Of a stretch of 64,000 bases of DNA, positions 26,417-35,548 are shown piece by piece. The stretch is from Pseudomonadales bacterium (lineage in GTDB: Bacteria; Pseudomonadota; Gammaproteobacteria; Pseudomonadales; DC-out160). The position numbers and the translations under genes are program-made. The notes under the pieces are model-generated. The model had not been told where the DNA came from. It worked only from the letters and a program-made list of their open reading frames with translations, and searched no databases. The DNA lies in NCBI GenBank assembly GCA_019090455.1, contig JAHRWA010000044.1:124001-188000 (forward strand), in the 5' to 3' direction. How positions within the stretch are numbered: position 1 is the first letter of the stretch; every line of letters starts with the position of its first letter.

Positions 26417-27787
26417 ATGAAATCTAAAAACGTTCTAATTGAGACAGATAAGTTAAAAATCGGATTATTTATATCAGCATTAGATCGCCCCTGGTCTGAC
26501 TCTGCATTGTTTAACCATGGGTTTTGGATAGAGGATGAAACACAAATTCAACATCTCCAAGAACTCTGCCACAGTGTCTTCGTTGATGTAGGACGTAGCC
26601 AAGCAAAATTTATGCTTAAAAAGTCGGTTATTCCAAACTTAGAGCTCGTTGACGATGAGCAATTCCACCTATCAAAAACAGATCAATATCAAAAAAACCA
26701 ACAGAACCAACAGAACCAACAAAAGCTTAAGCCCTCCTCTACACGCCAAAAATACCAACCCACCATGTCGCGTGAACGTGAGATGACAAACGCTCTCGCA
26801 GTTTATAATCAATTAACCTTAAGCCTTGACCAGGCATTAGCAGACACCACCGGCGGCGTTACAACAAACTTAACGGAATTAAAGACATTATCCAGCCAAC
26901 TTGTCACATCAATCTATAACAACTCAGATGCGATTAATTTCATCAGTCGTATGGGCGCACCATTCATTAGTGTTCACAATTCAGCGATACGTGTTGCCAT
27001 TTGGTCAGTGCTATTTGGCATTAATTTGGGGAAGAATAGAACCATATTGGAAGGGCTTGCACTAGCCGGACTACTCTGTAAAGTCGGTTACGCAAAAAGC
27101 ACTCCTGAAGCTGAAATTAGCGATGATTTTATCAATAACAACGACGTGAACCGCCCCTTCTCACAAGACAGTCAAAAAGGACTTAATCGTAATATTAATA
27201 AAAGTTTAGCCATACTAAAAAGCCAGGAAGCCATGGATTCTCTCGTTACACTATCCCTGACTAATCACCTGGAACGTCTCGATGGCAGCGGCTACCCTGG
27301 AAAACTAAAAGGAAAAAGGGTTTCAGTCTCTGCACAAATTATTGGAATATCAGAATACTACGAACGCTTAGTCAGCCCTGAATTGACTCAAAAAGCGTTA
27401 TCACCTGCCAAAGCAATACGTTCTATGCAATCTTTACGCGACACCAAGTTTGCAGCCAAGGTGGTGGATCAGTTTATTCATATATTGGGACTATATCCAA
27501 CAGGTAGCTTGGTCTTATTGAACACAAATGAAATTGCTATCGTGCAGGAACAAAAACCCAAACAAAAACTATCCCCCACTATTATCATTATTTCTAATAC
27601 ATTAGGTGAACCAACGCTTGATCAACTTCGGTTAGATTTAGCTGCGACAACAGAATATTCAATCACAAGAAGCTTATCGGCAGATAGCATTCACTACCAC
27701 TTAAACAGTCAGGGATTAAACTCATCTCAATTCAATCAAAATGATTTAAATAAACCCTGGTGGCGCAAGCTCAGGCCTAAAAAATAG
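26417..27787 (+). CDS. HD-GYP-like protein with degenerate catalytic site
   Basis: 456 residues. The N-terminal 60 residues resemble the DUF3391 module that precedes HD-GYP domains (KLKIGLFISALDRPW). The HD-GYP region spans about 155-370. The metal-binding His-Asp pair is replaced by Leu220-Cys221 (LLCKVGYAK), and the next motif reads NHLERLDGSGYP instead of HHExxDGxGYP, keeping the GYP signature but losing one His. Hydrolysis of c-di-GMP is therefore unlikely and a binding or scaffold role is more plausible. A Gln/Asn repeat (about 94-104) separates the modules. It is a single gene, convergent with the acetyltransferase gene at 27881. Confidence 0.75.
   Translation: MKSKNVLIETDKLKIGLFISALDRPWSDSALFNHGFWIEDETQIQHLQELCHSVFVDVGRSQAKFMLKKSVIPNLELVDDEQFHLSKTDQYQKNQQNQQNQQKLKPSSTRQKYQPTMSREREMTNALAVYNQLTLSLDQALADTTGGVTTNLTELKTLSSQLVTSIYNNSDAINFISRMGAPFISVHNSAIRVAIWSVLFGINLGKNRTILEGLALAGLLCKVGYAKSTPEAEISDDFINNNDVNRPFSQDSQKGLNRNINKSLAILKSQEAMDSLVTLSLTNHLERLDGSGYPGKLKGKRVSVSAQIIGISEYYERLVSPELTQKALSPAKAIRSMQSLRDTKFAAKVVDQFIHILGLYPTGSLVLLNTNEIAIVQEQKPKQKLSPTIIIISNTLGEPTLDQLRLDLAATTEYSITRSLSADSIHYHLNSQGLNSSQFNQNDLNKPWWRKLRPKK
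26697..26723 (+). repeat. Three tandem 9-bp units encoding a Q/N tract
   Basis: AACCAACAG is repeated in frame, giving NQQ tripeptides in the linker between the N-terminal module and the HD-GYP-like domain. The third copy ends in AAA rather than CAG. Copy-number change would be tolerated in frame. Confidence 0.8.
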
Positions 27788-27880
27788 AGAACTCTCAACG
27801 AGAATGAGGGCAACAAGAACACCTAGATAATCTATCCTAAAATCATCAACAGAGTTTAGTCCAACCAAGCCTAAGGAGGC

Positions 27881-29002
27881 TCAACCCATATCTTCAAACG
27901 ATTTCATCATGAACTGTTTAATCTGTCGAGCTCTGTCCTCAACTTTAAAACGCATCTTATTTTGTCTTAAGCGGTAAGTAGGCATAGTGTAGCTATCTGA
28001 CGATAAACTTTTTTTATAGGCCATTTCACCCATCATAAAATCATATTTCTTGTATCCCAATGCCGCGTAATGATTTATCAACATAAGGTGACAGACTAAG
28101 CCGGGGCGATAGACGTTTTCAGGCCGATACACAAACCCGCATTGATTAAAATAAACCCCCTCGTCATCAACAAAGTTATAGAGATGACCAATAACGTTAT
28201 TCCCCGCATAAACCGTGACTAAATCAACGCTGCCATTTGAACAATTATCCGATATGAGTCGTTGATGAAAGCGAGTAGCAAAATCAGAGATAGGGTAATC
28301 GGGACCGTACTTTTGCTTTTGCCTTTTATGCAAGAGTAATTGTAGATTTAAAAAAGAAGTTCCAGCATCTTCTGGAGTTCTTGCAATTTCAATACGTAGG
28401 GGCCCATCTTGCTCATAGGCTTTTAGGGATCTTCGAATCTGGGATCGCTTATTCTTACTAAGCAAAGGCAATAAATCATTTTTAGAATCGCGAACTTGAT
28501 CAAGATCGACGTAAAATGCTTTATTTTCATTTTCAATTCGGCAATGAAAATCCGTCAACTTAGCCGTAAAGTGTTCAATCTGAGTTGCGCAAAGAGATCG
28601 CGCAACCATCTCATCCCAGCAATCCGTTTTTTGAAATATGCTCCTCCGATTATCGTCCTTGAATACCTGATCTATCAGAATACCATTATGCTCTATTGAA
28701 ATAGCATCTTTGCTGGGATCTCCTGTGCCATTGAGATAGGCCCGTTTACTATAAATAAATTTACTATCGAATCCTTTGGTGAGGCCCAAAAAATAACAAA
28801 ATACAGGCTTACTTCGACATATACCAAAAACAAAAACCACCTTGTCCTGCTCGGACAAGCATTCAAGCCAGTTCCCCATCCACGCCCATGACAGATAATA
28901 GGAATGAACGGCATTCTTTTCAATACCGAGCCATATTGATTTGGTTTGGTTGAACTCTAAGAAGGGATTTAATTGATGGAAAGATATGACGTCCTGTTCC
29001 AT
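27881..29002 (-). CDS. CelD/BcsL-like GNAT-fold acetyltransferase
   Basis: 373 residues with the two-lobed GNAT_6 (CelD-like) organisation. It has an N-terminal YYLSWAWMGNWLE segment, a central basic helix (KRSQIRRSLKAYEQ), and a C-terminal acetyl-CoA lobe with VTVYAGNNVIGHLYNF and a PGLVCHLMLINHYAALGYKKYDFMMG stretch. Related proteins act in surface polysaccharide or exopolysaccharide production, but no polysaccharide genes are adjacent, so the acceptor is unknown. FemAB-like aminoacyl transfer is an alternative for the same fold. It has its own promoter region of about 200 bases upstream. Confidence 0.65.
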   Translation of the reverse strand: MEQDVISFHQLNPFLEFNQTKSIWLGIEKNAVHSYYLSWAWMGNWLECLSEQDKVVFVFGICRSKPVFCYFLGLTKGFDSKFIYSKRAYLNGTGDPSKDAISIEHNGILIDQVFKDDNRRSIFQKTDCWDEMVARSLCATQIEHFTAKLTDFHCRIENENKAFYVDLDQVRDSKNDLLPLLSKNKRSQIRRSLKAYEQDGPLRIEIARTPEDAGTSFLNLQLLLHKRQKQKYGPDYPISDFATRFHQRLISDNCSNGSVDLVTVYAGNNVIGHLYNFVDDEGVYFNQCGFVYRPENVYRPGLVCHLMLINHYAALGYKKYDFMMGEMAYKKSLSSDSYTMPTYRLRQNKMRFKVEDRARQIKQFMMKSFEDMG

Positions 29003-29168
29003 AACCTATTAAAACCACTTAAACAGATTTATCAGAAATTAAATACAAAAGTCACAACTCAACGATAAATGTTTGGCAAAAAGAGTTGGTGATATCAGTA
29101 TGGCTCTTTTAAATGTTAGCAGCTAACACCAACCTAGAGCCAGGAAAATGTAGTTTCGCAAACATTTA

Positions 29169-29191
29169 GCTTCTTACTTCTAATAAGAAGC
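29169..29191 (-). terminator. Weak hairpin after the Rap1a-like gene
   Basis: GCTTCTTA (29169-29176) pairs perfectly with TAAGAAGC (29184-29191) around a 7-base loop, just past the stop codon. Only a short, interrupted T-run follows on the minus strand, so this is a weak candidate. Confidence 0.35.
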
Positions 29192-29200
29192 AGCGCAAAC

Positions 29201-29653
29201 TCAACACGGATACTGTTCGCTCATAGAGCGACGAAAACTATAGATCACCATCTCATTCATTTCCTTGGGATGCAAATCCATGTAATCGAGATAAGCGTAG
29301 ACGTAATCCCACAATGTCCCATTCTCAGGAATACAATAAGCCTGGCGCAATGTTACGATACCCGATTTAACAACACTTGAAGTGCTGTCTTCGGCTTTCT
29401 CAGAAACCTGGTCCATCGCCATAAGAATCATATGAGTGGTTTCGAGGAGAGATCTTACGTACCCAAAACAGGCACCACTATGAAAAGTTTCAACGGATTT
29501 TGCATTGTTACTTTTTATCCCTTGGCACATATCCACTAACTCTTCGCCCGTGGTGGCCTGAGCAGCACTGCTACTCATTACAGAAAAAAAGAAAACAGCA
29601 ACTACGAACTGAATGGCATATGCCATCAAACAACACTTAAACTTCACGGACAC
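29201..29653 (-). CDS. Rap1a/Tai immunity-family small secreted protein
   Basis: 150 residues starting at GTG 29653, with GGGGAG 7 bases upstream. A signal peptide (hydrophobic YAIQFVVAVFFFSVM, cleavage near AQA) precedes a helical domain with four spaced cysteines: DMCQG, GACFGYV, AYCIP and the terminal YPC. This is the Rap1a/Tai pattern first known from T6SS effector immunity proteins, but many members stand alone. No T6SS or amidase effector gene is seen here, so an immunity function is unproven. Confidence 0.7.
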   Translation of the reverse strand: MSVKFKCCLMAYAIQFVVAVFFFSVMSSSAAQATTGEELVDMCQGIKSNNAKSVETFHSGACFGYVRSLLETTHMILMAMDQVSEKAEDSTSSVVKSGIVTLRQAYCIPENGTLWDYVYAYLDYMDLHPKEMNEMVIYSFRRSMSEQYPC

Positions 29654-29785
29654 TTCAGTGCTCCCCTATCCCTCTGGGTTAATACGACTGATTACATTAT
29701 TAACGATAGATGATGGGTTAGAACTTGTCATTTGAGCTGTTCTGTTCAATCTCTAACAAACGAAGAGCTCGCGTGCAATAATCGA

Positions 29786-31270
29786 CTAATCTACCTCTTC
29801 AGTCGTCATTGATTCTGAATTAGCTAAAAGGCTATTCGCTAATTTCTTTTTTGTTTTCGCCCCTAACTCTTGTAGCTCTTCGGTTCGTCGTACCAAGTTA
29901 CCTCTGCCCGTACTGATTCGTTTTAATGCTACACCGTAAGCATCTTGCGCTTTTTCAAGTTTATCACCAACATCCATTAGCGCCTCCGTAAACAAAACAA
30001 ACTGATCGTATAAAGCGCCGCCCTTTTTTGCTATATCCAATGCATTTTGATTTTGGTATTCCGTGCGCCATGCGTTCTGAATAGTACGTAAGGTCACCAG
30101 CAATGTTGAAGGACAAACAATCACTATATTTTTCTTGAAAGCTTGACTAAACAAACTGGAATCTTCCTCCATCGCTTTTAAGAAAGCCGCTTCCACGGGT
30201 ACAAACATCAAAACAAAATCCAGCGATGTAACTCCTTCTAATCCTGCGTAGTCTTTTTCGCTTAAGTTAATGACATGATTACGGATAGAATTAACATGGT
30301 TCTTTAGTGCAGTTTTTGCTACCTCTTCAGTAGCAGCCGAAGAATACGATTCATAAGCACTCAGAGACACCTTGGAATCCACAATGACATCCTTGCCCTC
30401 CGGCAAATGCACCACCACATCAGGCCTTAATCGCCGCCCTTCTCCACTGGAAAAACTACCCTGCACCTGATACTCCCGCCCTTTTTGTAAGCCCGATTCC
30501 TCCAGCACTCTCTCTAGTATCACCTCCCCCCAATTTCCCTGTACCTTATTATCCCCCTTAAGCGCTCGGGTAAGATTAATAGCGTCTTCACTAATACGCT
30601 GGTTTAAACCTTTTAGAAGATAAATTTCCTGTTGTAGCATCGCCCGATCTTTAGACTCGTTATCGTAGACGGTTTCGACTCGTTGTTTAAAATCTGACAG
30701 TTGCACTTTAAACGGCGACAACAAAGCATCAAGACTTTGTTTGTTCTGAGCAGAAAACTGTGCCCCTTTATCATCAAATATTTTATTCGCTAATTCGTTA
30801 AACTCTGATTTTAGTTGGTTTTTAGAGTCCTTAATTAACGCAAGCTTTTCCTCGGTCATGCGACGTTCATTAGTAAGCTGAGTTGTCATTTCCGCTATCG
30901 AGGATTGCCCTTGCGATAGTTGGGTTTGAAGCTGCCCAATTAATCGCTCTCGCTCCTCGAGCTTTCGCTCTAAATCAGGCAGTCGAGTATTTTTCTCCTC
31001 AGCCCTCGCCCTACGATTCGATTCATCACTAAAACTCAACTGCCACTCGTTATTTCGGAGTTCCAATTTTTCATTAGCTTTTGACAATATATTATTTTTC
31101 TCTCGTAAAACTTCAGACTCTCTCATGTTGGAATGCAACCGCTCATTAACGCTCGCCACTTGCTTGGCAAATTGATGACGCAGCCCTATCCAACACAGCC
31201 CTAGCCCCAGTACGGCCCCTAAGGCAAAGCAAGCCACTAACAAACCTGAATATTGATTGATGCTATCCAT
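29786..31270 (-). CDS. rmuC: RmuC family DNA recombination protein
   Basis: 494 residues: an N-terminal membrane helix (residues 8-28), a long coiled coil (about 35-165), then the RmuC nuclease-like domain with GNWGEVILERVLEESGL, RRLRPDVVVHLPEGKDVIVDSKVSL and FVPVEAAFL. The PDxxxxLP...DSK pattern fits a PD-(D/E)XK-type core. RmuC limits recombination at small inverted repeats in E. coli. It is a leftward gene with separate 148-bp spacing from tatD. Confidence 0.92.
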   Translation of the reverse strand: MDSINQYSGLLVACFALGAVLGLGLCWIGLRHQFAKQVASVNERLHSNMRESEVLREKNNILSKANEKLELRNNEWQLSFSDESNRRARAEEKNTRLPDLERKLEERERLIGQLQTQLSQGQSSIAEMTTQLTNERRMTEEKLALIKDSKNQLKSEFNELANKIFDDKGAQFSAQNKQSLDALLSPFKVQLSDFKQRVETVYDNESKDRAMLQQEIYLLKGLNQRISEDAINLTRALKGDNKVQGNWGEVILERVLEESGLQKGREYQVQGSFSSGEGRRLRPDVVVHLPEGKDVIVDSKVSLSAYESYSSAATEEVAKTALKNHVNSIRNHVINLSEKDYAGLEGVTSLDFVLMFVPVEAAFLKAMEEDSSLFSQAFKKNIVIVCPSTLLVTLRTIQNAWRTEYQNQNALDIAKKGGALYDQFVLFTEALMDVGDKLEKAQDAYGVALKRISTGRGNLVRRTEELQELGAKTKKKLANSLLANSESMTTEEVD

Positions 31271-31418
31271 TTTTAGCTCCTCTGATCTGTACAGATGACG
31301 ACGGCAGGTATCCGGCCCAAAAAATTAGGTTTGTGGTGAACAAAAACGTCAATACCGACTGGCTATTTCAATATAGAGATTTGTAACAGAAAACGCGTGA
31401 TTTTACCGAAGAAAAAAT

Positions 31419-32195
31419 TTAACTCTCAATTGAAAAAAGTTGGCAATAGTTATCCATGGTCTGGGCGGCAATAGATTCAACGCTGAGATTTTTCAACTCC
31501 GCCAAACATTCGGCAACCTTACCTACGTATTTCGGCTCATTCGGCTTACCTCTGTAGGGAATCGGTGCTAAATAGGGGGAGTCGGTTTCAATTAAAATTC
31601 GATCCATTGGCATCTGTTTAGCGACAGCTCGCAAATCATCGGCGTTACGAAAAGTAAGGATGCCAGAAAATGAAATATAGAATCCCATTTCAATTGCTCT
31701 ATTTGCCATATCCAGATCTTCCGTAAAACAATGCAAAACACCTCCAGCCTCTTGAGCATTCCCCTCAATCAAGAGTTTAAGTGTGTCTTCTTTCGCATCA
31801 CGGGTATGAATAATAAGGGGCTTATGACTTTTCACTGCCGCTTGAATATGCGTCTTAAAACGTTCTCTTTGCCAATCCAGATCCCCTTTACAATAATAGT
31901 AATCCAGCCCCGTCTCCCCTATCGCCACCACTTTTGGAAGTGTCGCATGCTCAACTAACTCTTCCAATGTAGGTTCACGGCTATCTTGGGACAGAGGATG
32001 GACTCCAACCGAAGCAACCACTTGCGGGTAAACCTGCGTCAGCCGGTATATATCATCAAATGATTCTAGCGCAGTGCTGACACACAACATCCGCGTTACT
32101 TTTTCGGCGGTAGCTGCATCCACTGCCCCATCCAATTTTTCATGATAAAGAGATAGATCTAAGCGATCCAAATGACAGTGGGAATCAGCAAACAT
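31419..32195 (-). CDS. TatD family metal-dependent hydrolase (YcfH-type)
   Basis: 258 residues, a TIM-barrel metallohydrolase. Metal ligands appear in order: SHCHLD at the N-terminus, the Glu in GETGLDYYY, the His in IIHTRDA, the His in LHCFTE, and the Asp in ETDSPYLAP. TatD-type enzymes are DNases or deoxyribonucleases, and YcfH is the paralogue next to holB in E. coli, as here. The position after pilZ matches Pseudomonas. Confidence 0.92.
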   Translation of the reverse strand: MFADSHCHLDRLDLSLYHEKLDGAVDAATAEKVTRMLCVSTALESFDDIYRLTQVYPQVVASVGVHPLSQDSREPTLEELVEHATLPKVVAIGETGLDYYYCKGDLDWQRERFKTHIQAAVKSHKPLIIHTRDAKEDTLKLLIEGNAQEAGGVLHCFTEDLDMANRAIEMGFYISFSGILTFRNADDLRAVAKQMPMDRILIETDSPYLAPIPYRGKPNEPKYVGKVAECLAELKNLSVESIAAQTMDNYCQLFSIES

Positions 32196-32232
32196 GAGTT
32201 ATCCTGATAAACGAAGGGTAAAGAAAAGAAAC

Positions 32233-32592
32233 CTACATAGTATGGGTCGGCCGATCAGAGCCTAATGCACCTGCAAGATAAGTCTCGATCTTATTGCGAG
32301 CAGTATCATCCTGATCGTTAAATTGCACCCCTATTCCCGCAGCTCGATTGCCCTGCGCACCCTTGGGAGTCAACCAAATAATTTTTCCTGCAACGGGTAT
32401 TTTTTCTGTTTCATCCATGAGATTAAGTAATAAGAACACTTCCTCTCCGAGCTGGTACTGTTTATTCGTGGGTATAAACAGTCCACCATTGGTAACAAAA
32501 GGCATGAAGGCTGCATATAGCACGGCTTTATCTTTAATGGTCAGAGACAATATGCCACTTCTACCCGCACCAGAAATATTGGGTCCACTCAT
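32233..32592 (-). CDS. pilZ: PilZ domain protein, type IV pilus-associated type
   Basis: 119 residues resembling canonical PilZ: VTNGGLFIPTNKQYQLGEEVFLLL, followed by GKIIWLTPKGA and AGIGVQFND. As in the Pseudomonas founder protein, the N-terminal RxxxR c-di-GMP motif is missing, so it probably does not bind c-di-GMP and acts through PilB and FimX-type partners. The holB-pilZ-tatD order matches Pseudomonas PA2959-PA2961. Confidence 0.85.
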   Translation of the reverse strand: MSGPNISGAGRSGILSLTIKDKAVLYAAFMPFVTNGGLFIPTNKQYQLGEEVFLLLNLMDETEKIPVAGKIIWLTPKGAQGNRAAGIGVQFNDQDDTARNKIETYLAGALGSDRPTHTM

Positions 32593-32749
32593 TCACTTTC
32601 TCTTTTTCTATCATTTATTGAGTTAAGTCTAGTATAGGAGGCAAGCAGAACTATATCCAAACACTATCCAGACAACATTCAAACTATACCCAAATAACAT
32701 TCAAACGGCATTCACACTAAATAGGTTCTAAATCTTAGCTAAATTTTGA

Positions 32750-33742
32750 TTATGCATCTTGCCATTGAAGCAACAAATCTTCTAATAACAACTGCTTATT
32801 GGGATTAGCTGAACTCATGGACTCTCTTTTTACATTTCCCACTTTATCACCAAAGCTTATCGCTGAATCGCTATTTAATTGCCCTGCAAGAGTCGTCAAG
32901 AAAGGTAATAAATCTGGGTTATTAACACGTTCATTGACCCCAGTCTGTAGCTTCAGTAGATCAACGCTCCAGATAAGTAGCCAATCCATTAATTCAAGAA
33001 TAGGATAATCAAGCCATTTTTTTGCCAATCTAAGAGGGTCCATCGTTCCCGCTTGAATAGCTAATAAATCCTGCAATGTTTCAGCTCTCTTTCCAAACCA
33101 TTCAGAGTCAAGAAACTCTAACGCCTTTAGTGGACAATCACTTGCAGCTCGTAGCAAATGCAATGCCTGATCCGCATCCCCCACTATCGGAGTTAACCAC
33201 GGCAAGACCTTTTCTTTCGCAGGAACATTAAAGCTTACTGTTTGGCAGCGACTTTTGATAGTCGGTAATAAAGCGGATACCGAATTCGTCACCAGTAATA
33301 AAACGGTCCCTTCACCAGGTTCTTCTAAGGTTTTTAATAAGGCATTCGCCGCAGCAATATTTAAAGCTTCAGCAGGCCTTATAATAACAACCCGGTAGCC
33401 ATCAAATTGCGCCGTCTTTTGAATGCTTGTGACTAGTGCTCGCACTTGATCTATTTTTATCGCTTTTCCTAATTCTTCAGGCTCTATCATTTTTAAATCA
33501 GGATGCGTACCTGCCGTATTTAATTGGCAGCTTTTGCAAAAGCCACAGGCTCTCGCCTGTGAATTCTTTCCATCATCATCACACAAGAGATAGTGAGCAA
33601 ATGCTTGGGCAATTCGGTTTTTCCCCACCCCTTGCTGGCCGACAAACATCAACGCATGAGGTAAATGTTTTTCCGCCTCCGCTCCAATTAATTTCCCCCA
33701 ATAATCCTGCTGCCAAGGATAAGGGACTGCGATGTCACCCAT
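32750..33742 (-). CDS. holB: DNA polymerase III subunit delta'
   Basis: 330 residues with the clamp-loader AAA+ fold: Walker A GQQGVGKN (the usual Lys-Thr is Lys-Asn), a zinc module with CGFCKSCQL, the motif LLKTLEEPGEGT and the SRC motif TIKSRCQTV. Delta' has no ATPase activity in E. coli, consistent with the altered P-loop. It starts 6 bases after the tmk stop and belongs to the pabC-mltG-tmk-holB unit. Confidence 0.93.
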   Translation of the reverse strand: MGDIAVPYPWQQDYWGKLIGAEAEKHLPHALMFVGQQGVGKNRIAQAFAHYLLCDDDGKNSQARACGFCKSCQLNTAGTHPDLKMIEPEELGKAIKIDQVRALVTSIQKTAQFDGYRVVIIRPAEALNIAAANALLKTLEEPGEGTVLLLVTNSVSALLPTIKSRCQTVSFNVPAKEKVLPWLTPIVGDADQALHLLRAASDCPLKALEFLDSEWFGKRAETLQDLLAIQAGTMDPLRLAKKWLDYPILELMDWLLIWSVDLLKLQTGVNERVNNPDLLPFLTTLAGQLNSDSAISFGDKVGNVKRESMSSANPNKQLLLEDLLLQWQDA

Positions 33743-33748
33743 AGCTTG

Positions 33749-34459
33749 TTATCCGATTATACTTTTTATTGTTTCTAACAGTTCCGCTTGAACCTGTTTC
33801 AACGGTTGTGCCGCATTAATCAGATGATATCGATGAGGCTCTTTTGTCGCTCTTTCCAAATAGGCTTCGCGAACATTCTCAAAGAAGCTTCTATTTTCCT
33901 GTTCAAACCGATCAAGGTCTCCTCTTTGCCCTGCTCGCTTCAAACCAATTTCAACATCTACATCCAAAATAATAATATGATCCGGCCTGACCCTACCTTG
34001 AACTAAATTTTCCAACAGTTCGATTTTGCTTTTATCAACACCTCGGCCTCCCCCTTGGTAAGCATAAGTCGCATCGGTAAATCTATCGCACAAAACCCAC
34101 TTACCGGAGTTCAATGCTGGTATTATTTTACTGTCAAAGTGCTGAGCTCTTGCTGCGAACATCAGCAGTAGTTCCGCATTCTCTACCACTTTTTCATTTC
34201 TTGGAGCGAGTAACATTTCTCGCAACTCTTCAGCAAGTGGCGTTCCTCCTGGCTCTCTCGTGACTATCAGATCCAGATTTTGGTCTCGAATGATATCTTC
34301 GATAAACTTCAGATTGGTTGTTTTACCGACACCCTCAGTACCTTCCAGCACAATAAACTGACCGGCCTTGCTTGAATTAATCTGGCTGCGATCACTTTTA
34401 CTTTGATTAATAGTACTTTGATCAAATGTACTTTGATTCACTTTGGGCGGAGTCGCCAT
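33749..34459 (-). CDS. tmk: Thymidylate kinase with a repetitive N-terminal extension
   Basis: 236 residues; the enzyme core starts at about residue 34. The P-loop is EGTEGVGKTT, then DR(F/Y) as CDRFTDATYAYQG and the lid region RAGQRGDLDRFEQ. It phosphorylates dTMP to dTDP. The first 33 residues are extra compared with typical Tmk (about 205-210) and consist of five tandem pentapeptides of the form (N/D)QS-x-x. Only the ATG at 34459 is available before the core, so the extension is probably translated. Confidence 0.93.
   Translation of the reverse strand: MATPPKVNQSTFDQSTINQSKSDRSQINSSKAGQFIVLEGTEGVGKTTNLKFIEDIIRDQNLDLIVTREPGGTPLAEELREMLLAPRNEKVVENAELLLMFAARAQHFDSKIIPALNSGKWVLCDRFTDATYAYQGGGRGVDKSKIELLENLVQGRVRPDHIIILDVDVEIGLKRAGQRGDLDRFEQENRSFFENVREAYLERATKEPHRYHLINAAQPLKQVQAELLETIKSIIG
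34364..34438 (-). repeat. Five tandem 15-bp units at the tmk 5' end
   Basis: In frame these encode NQSTF, DQSTI, NQSKS, DRSQI and NSSKA. The first three units are nearly identical at the DNA level (AATCAAAGTA core), and the last two have diverged. They form a disordered N-terminal extension. Confidence 0.85.
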
Positions 34460-34510
34460 TTAAATAACCCTAATTTGACGTTAGCTAATAATTTAATTCT
34501 TGTTTTGTGC

Positions 34511-35548
34511 CTAATTGACAGTTACTGGCGGCGGTGATGATCGATAATTCTTCACTCGTTTTTTTTGGTACTTTACCACTGCTTTTTTATGATCAGAAAA
34601 ATTACTGGTGAATTCATGGGAGCCATCTCCTCTCGCCACAAAATAGAGGCTTGTCCCTGAAGCAGGATTTAATGCAGCGTGAATCGCCTCTCTACCCGGC
34701 GCCGCAATAGGTGATGGGGGCAGCCCGTCAATCATGTAAGTGTTGTAAGGTGTTTTCGTTTTCAAATGCCGGCGGGTTAGGTTCCCAGCATACGTATCAC
34801 CTAAACCATATATTACGGTAGGGTCCGTTTGTAAACGCATATTTTTCCTCAGCCTTCGCACAAAAACGCCGGCAATATCGTCTCGCTCTGAACCGAGACC
34901 CGTTTCCTTTTCGATAATGGAGGCCATGACTAATGCTTCATAAGCGTTTTCGTAAGGTAGTTTTTTTTGCCGTGATTTCCATTCATCAGCTAGTACTATT
35001 TCCATTTTCTGATAGGCACGCCGAATAATACTGAGGTCAGTTTCGCCCTTGGTAAAGGAATACGTATCGGGGAACAGCAAGCCTTCTAATTGACCCCTAT
35101 CTTCACCTAACAATGTTAAAATTTCTTGCTCTGCTTTGTCTTTAAGGGTCTCCTTCAAATAGGGTTCAGACCAAAGATGCTGCAATAACACAGTATATCG
35201 ATGCCCTTCCACCAAAGTAATAGTGCGATGTACAACCTCTCCCTCAATCAAGCGGTTCAGTATCAATAAGGGAGACACATCCCCTTTGAATTCATATTCA
35301 CCCGCCTTTATTTTTTGCGACTGCTGATTAAATCGCGTATAGGCTATGAAGACCATCCGCGATGAAATCAAGTTTTGTTTCTTCAATTGACTAGCCACAA
35401 TAGAAAGCGAAGCGCCCTTGGGGATATTCAATAAAACTGGATTAGTCAATTCCACTGGGCCTGACATATTATCCTCTATGTAGGCATAGCCAATTCCCAC
35501 AAGAAGAATTGAGAATAGAATAACAGCGGCAATTATTTTTTTTATCAT
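34511..35548 (-). CDS. mltG: Endolytic murein transglycosylase MltG (YceG)
   Basis: 345 residues: a membrane anchor (residues 4-21), a LysM-like region (about 30-150), then the YceG catalytic domain with Glu in ASIIEKETG, followed by RLRKNMRLQTDPTVIYG and YNTYMIDGLPPSPIAAPG. MltG cuts nascent peptidoglycan strands to set glycan length. The ATG at 35548 overlaps the pabC TGA (ATGA), so I reject the longer frame to 35629. It is translationally coupled to pabC. Confidence 0.94.
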   Translation of the reverse strand: MIKKIIAAVILFSILLVGIGYAYIEDNMSGPVELTNPVLLNIPKGASLSIVASQLKKQNLISSRMVFIAYTRFNQQSQKIKAGEYEFKGDVSPLLILNRLIEGEVVHRTITLVEGHRYTVLLQHLWSEPYLKETLKDKAEQEILTLLGEDRGQLEGLLFPDTYSFTKGETDLSIIRRAYQKMEIVLADEWKSRQKKLPYENAYEALVMASIIEKETGLGSERDDIAGVFVRRLRKNMRLQTDPTVIYGLGDTYAGNLTRRHLKTKTPYNTYMIDGLPPSPIAAPGREAIHAALNPASGTSLYFVARGDGSHEFTSNFSDHKKAVVKYQKKRVKNYRSSPPPVTVN

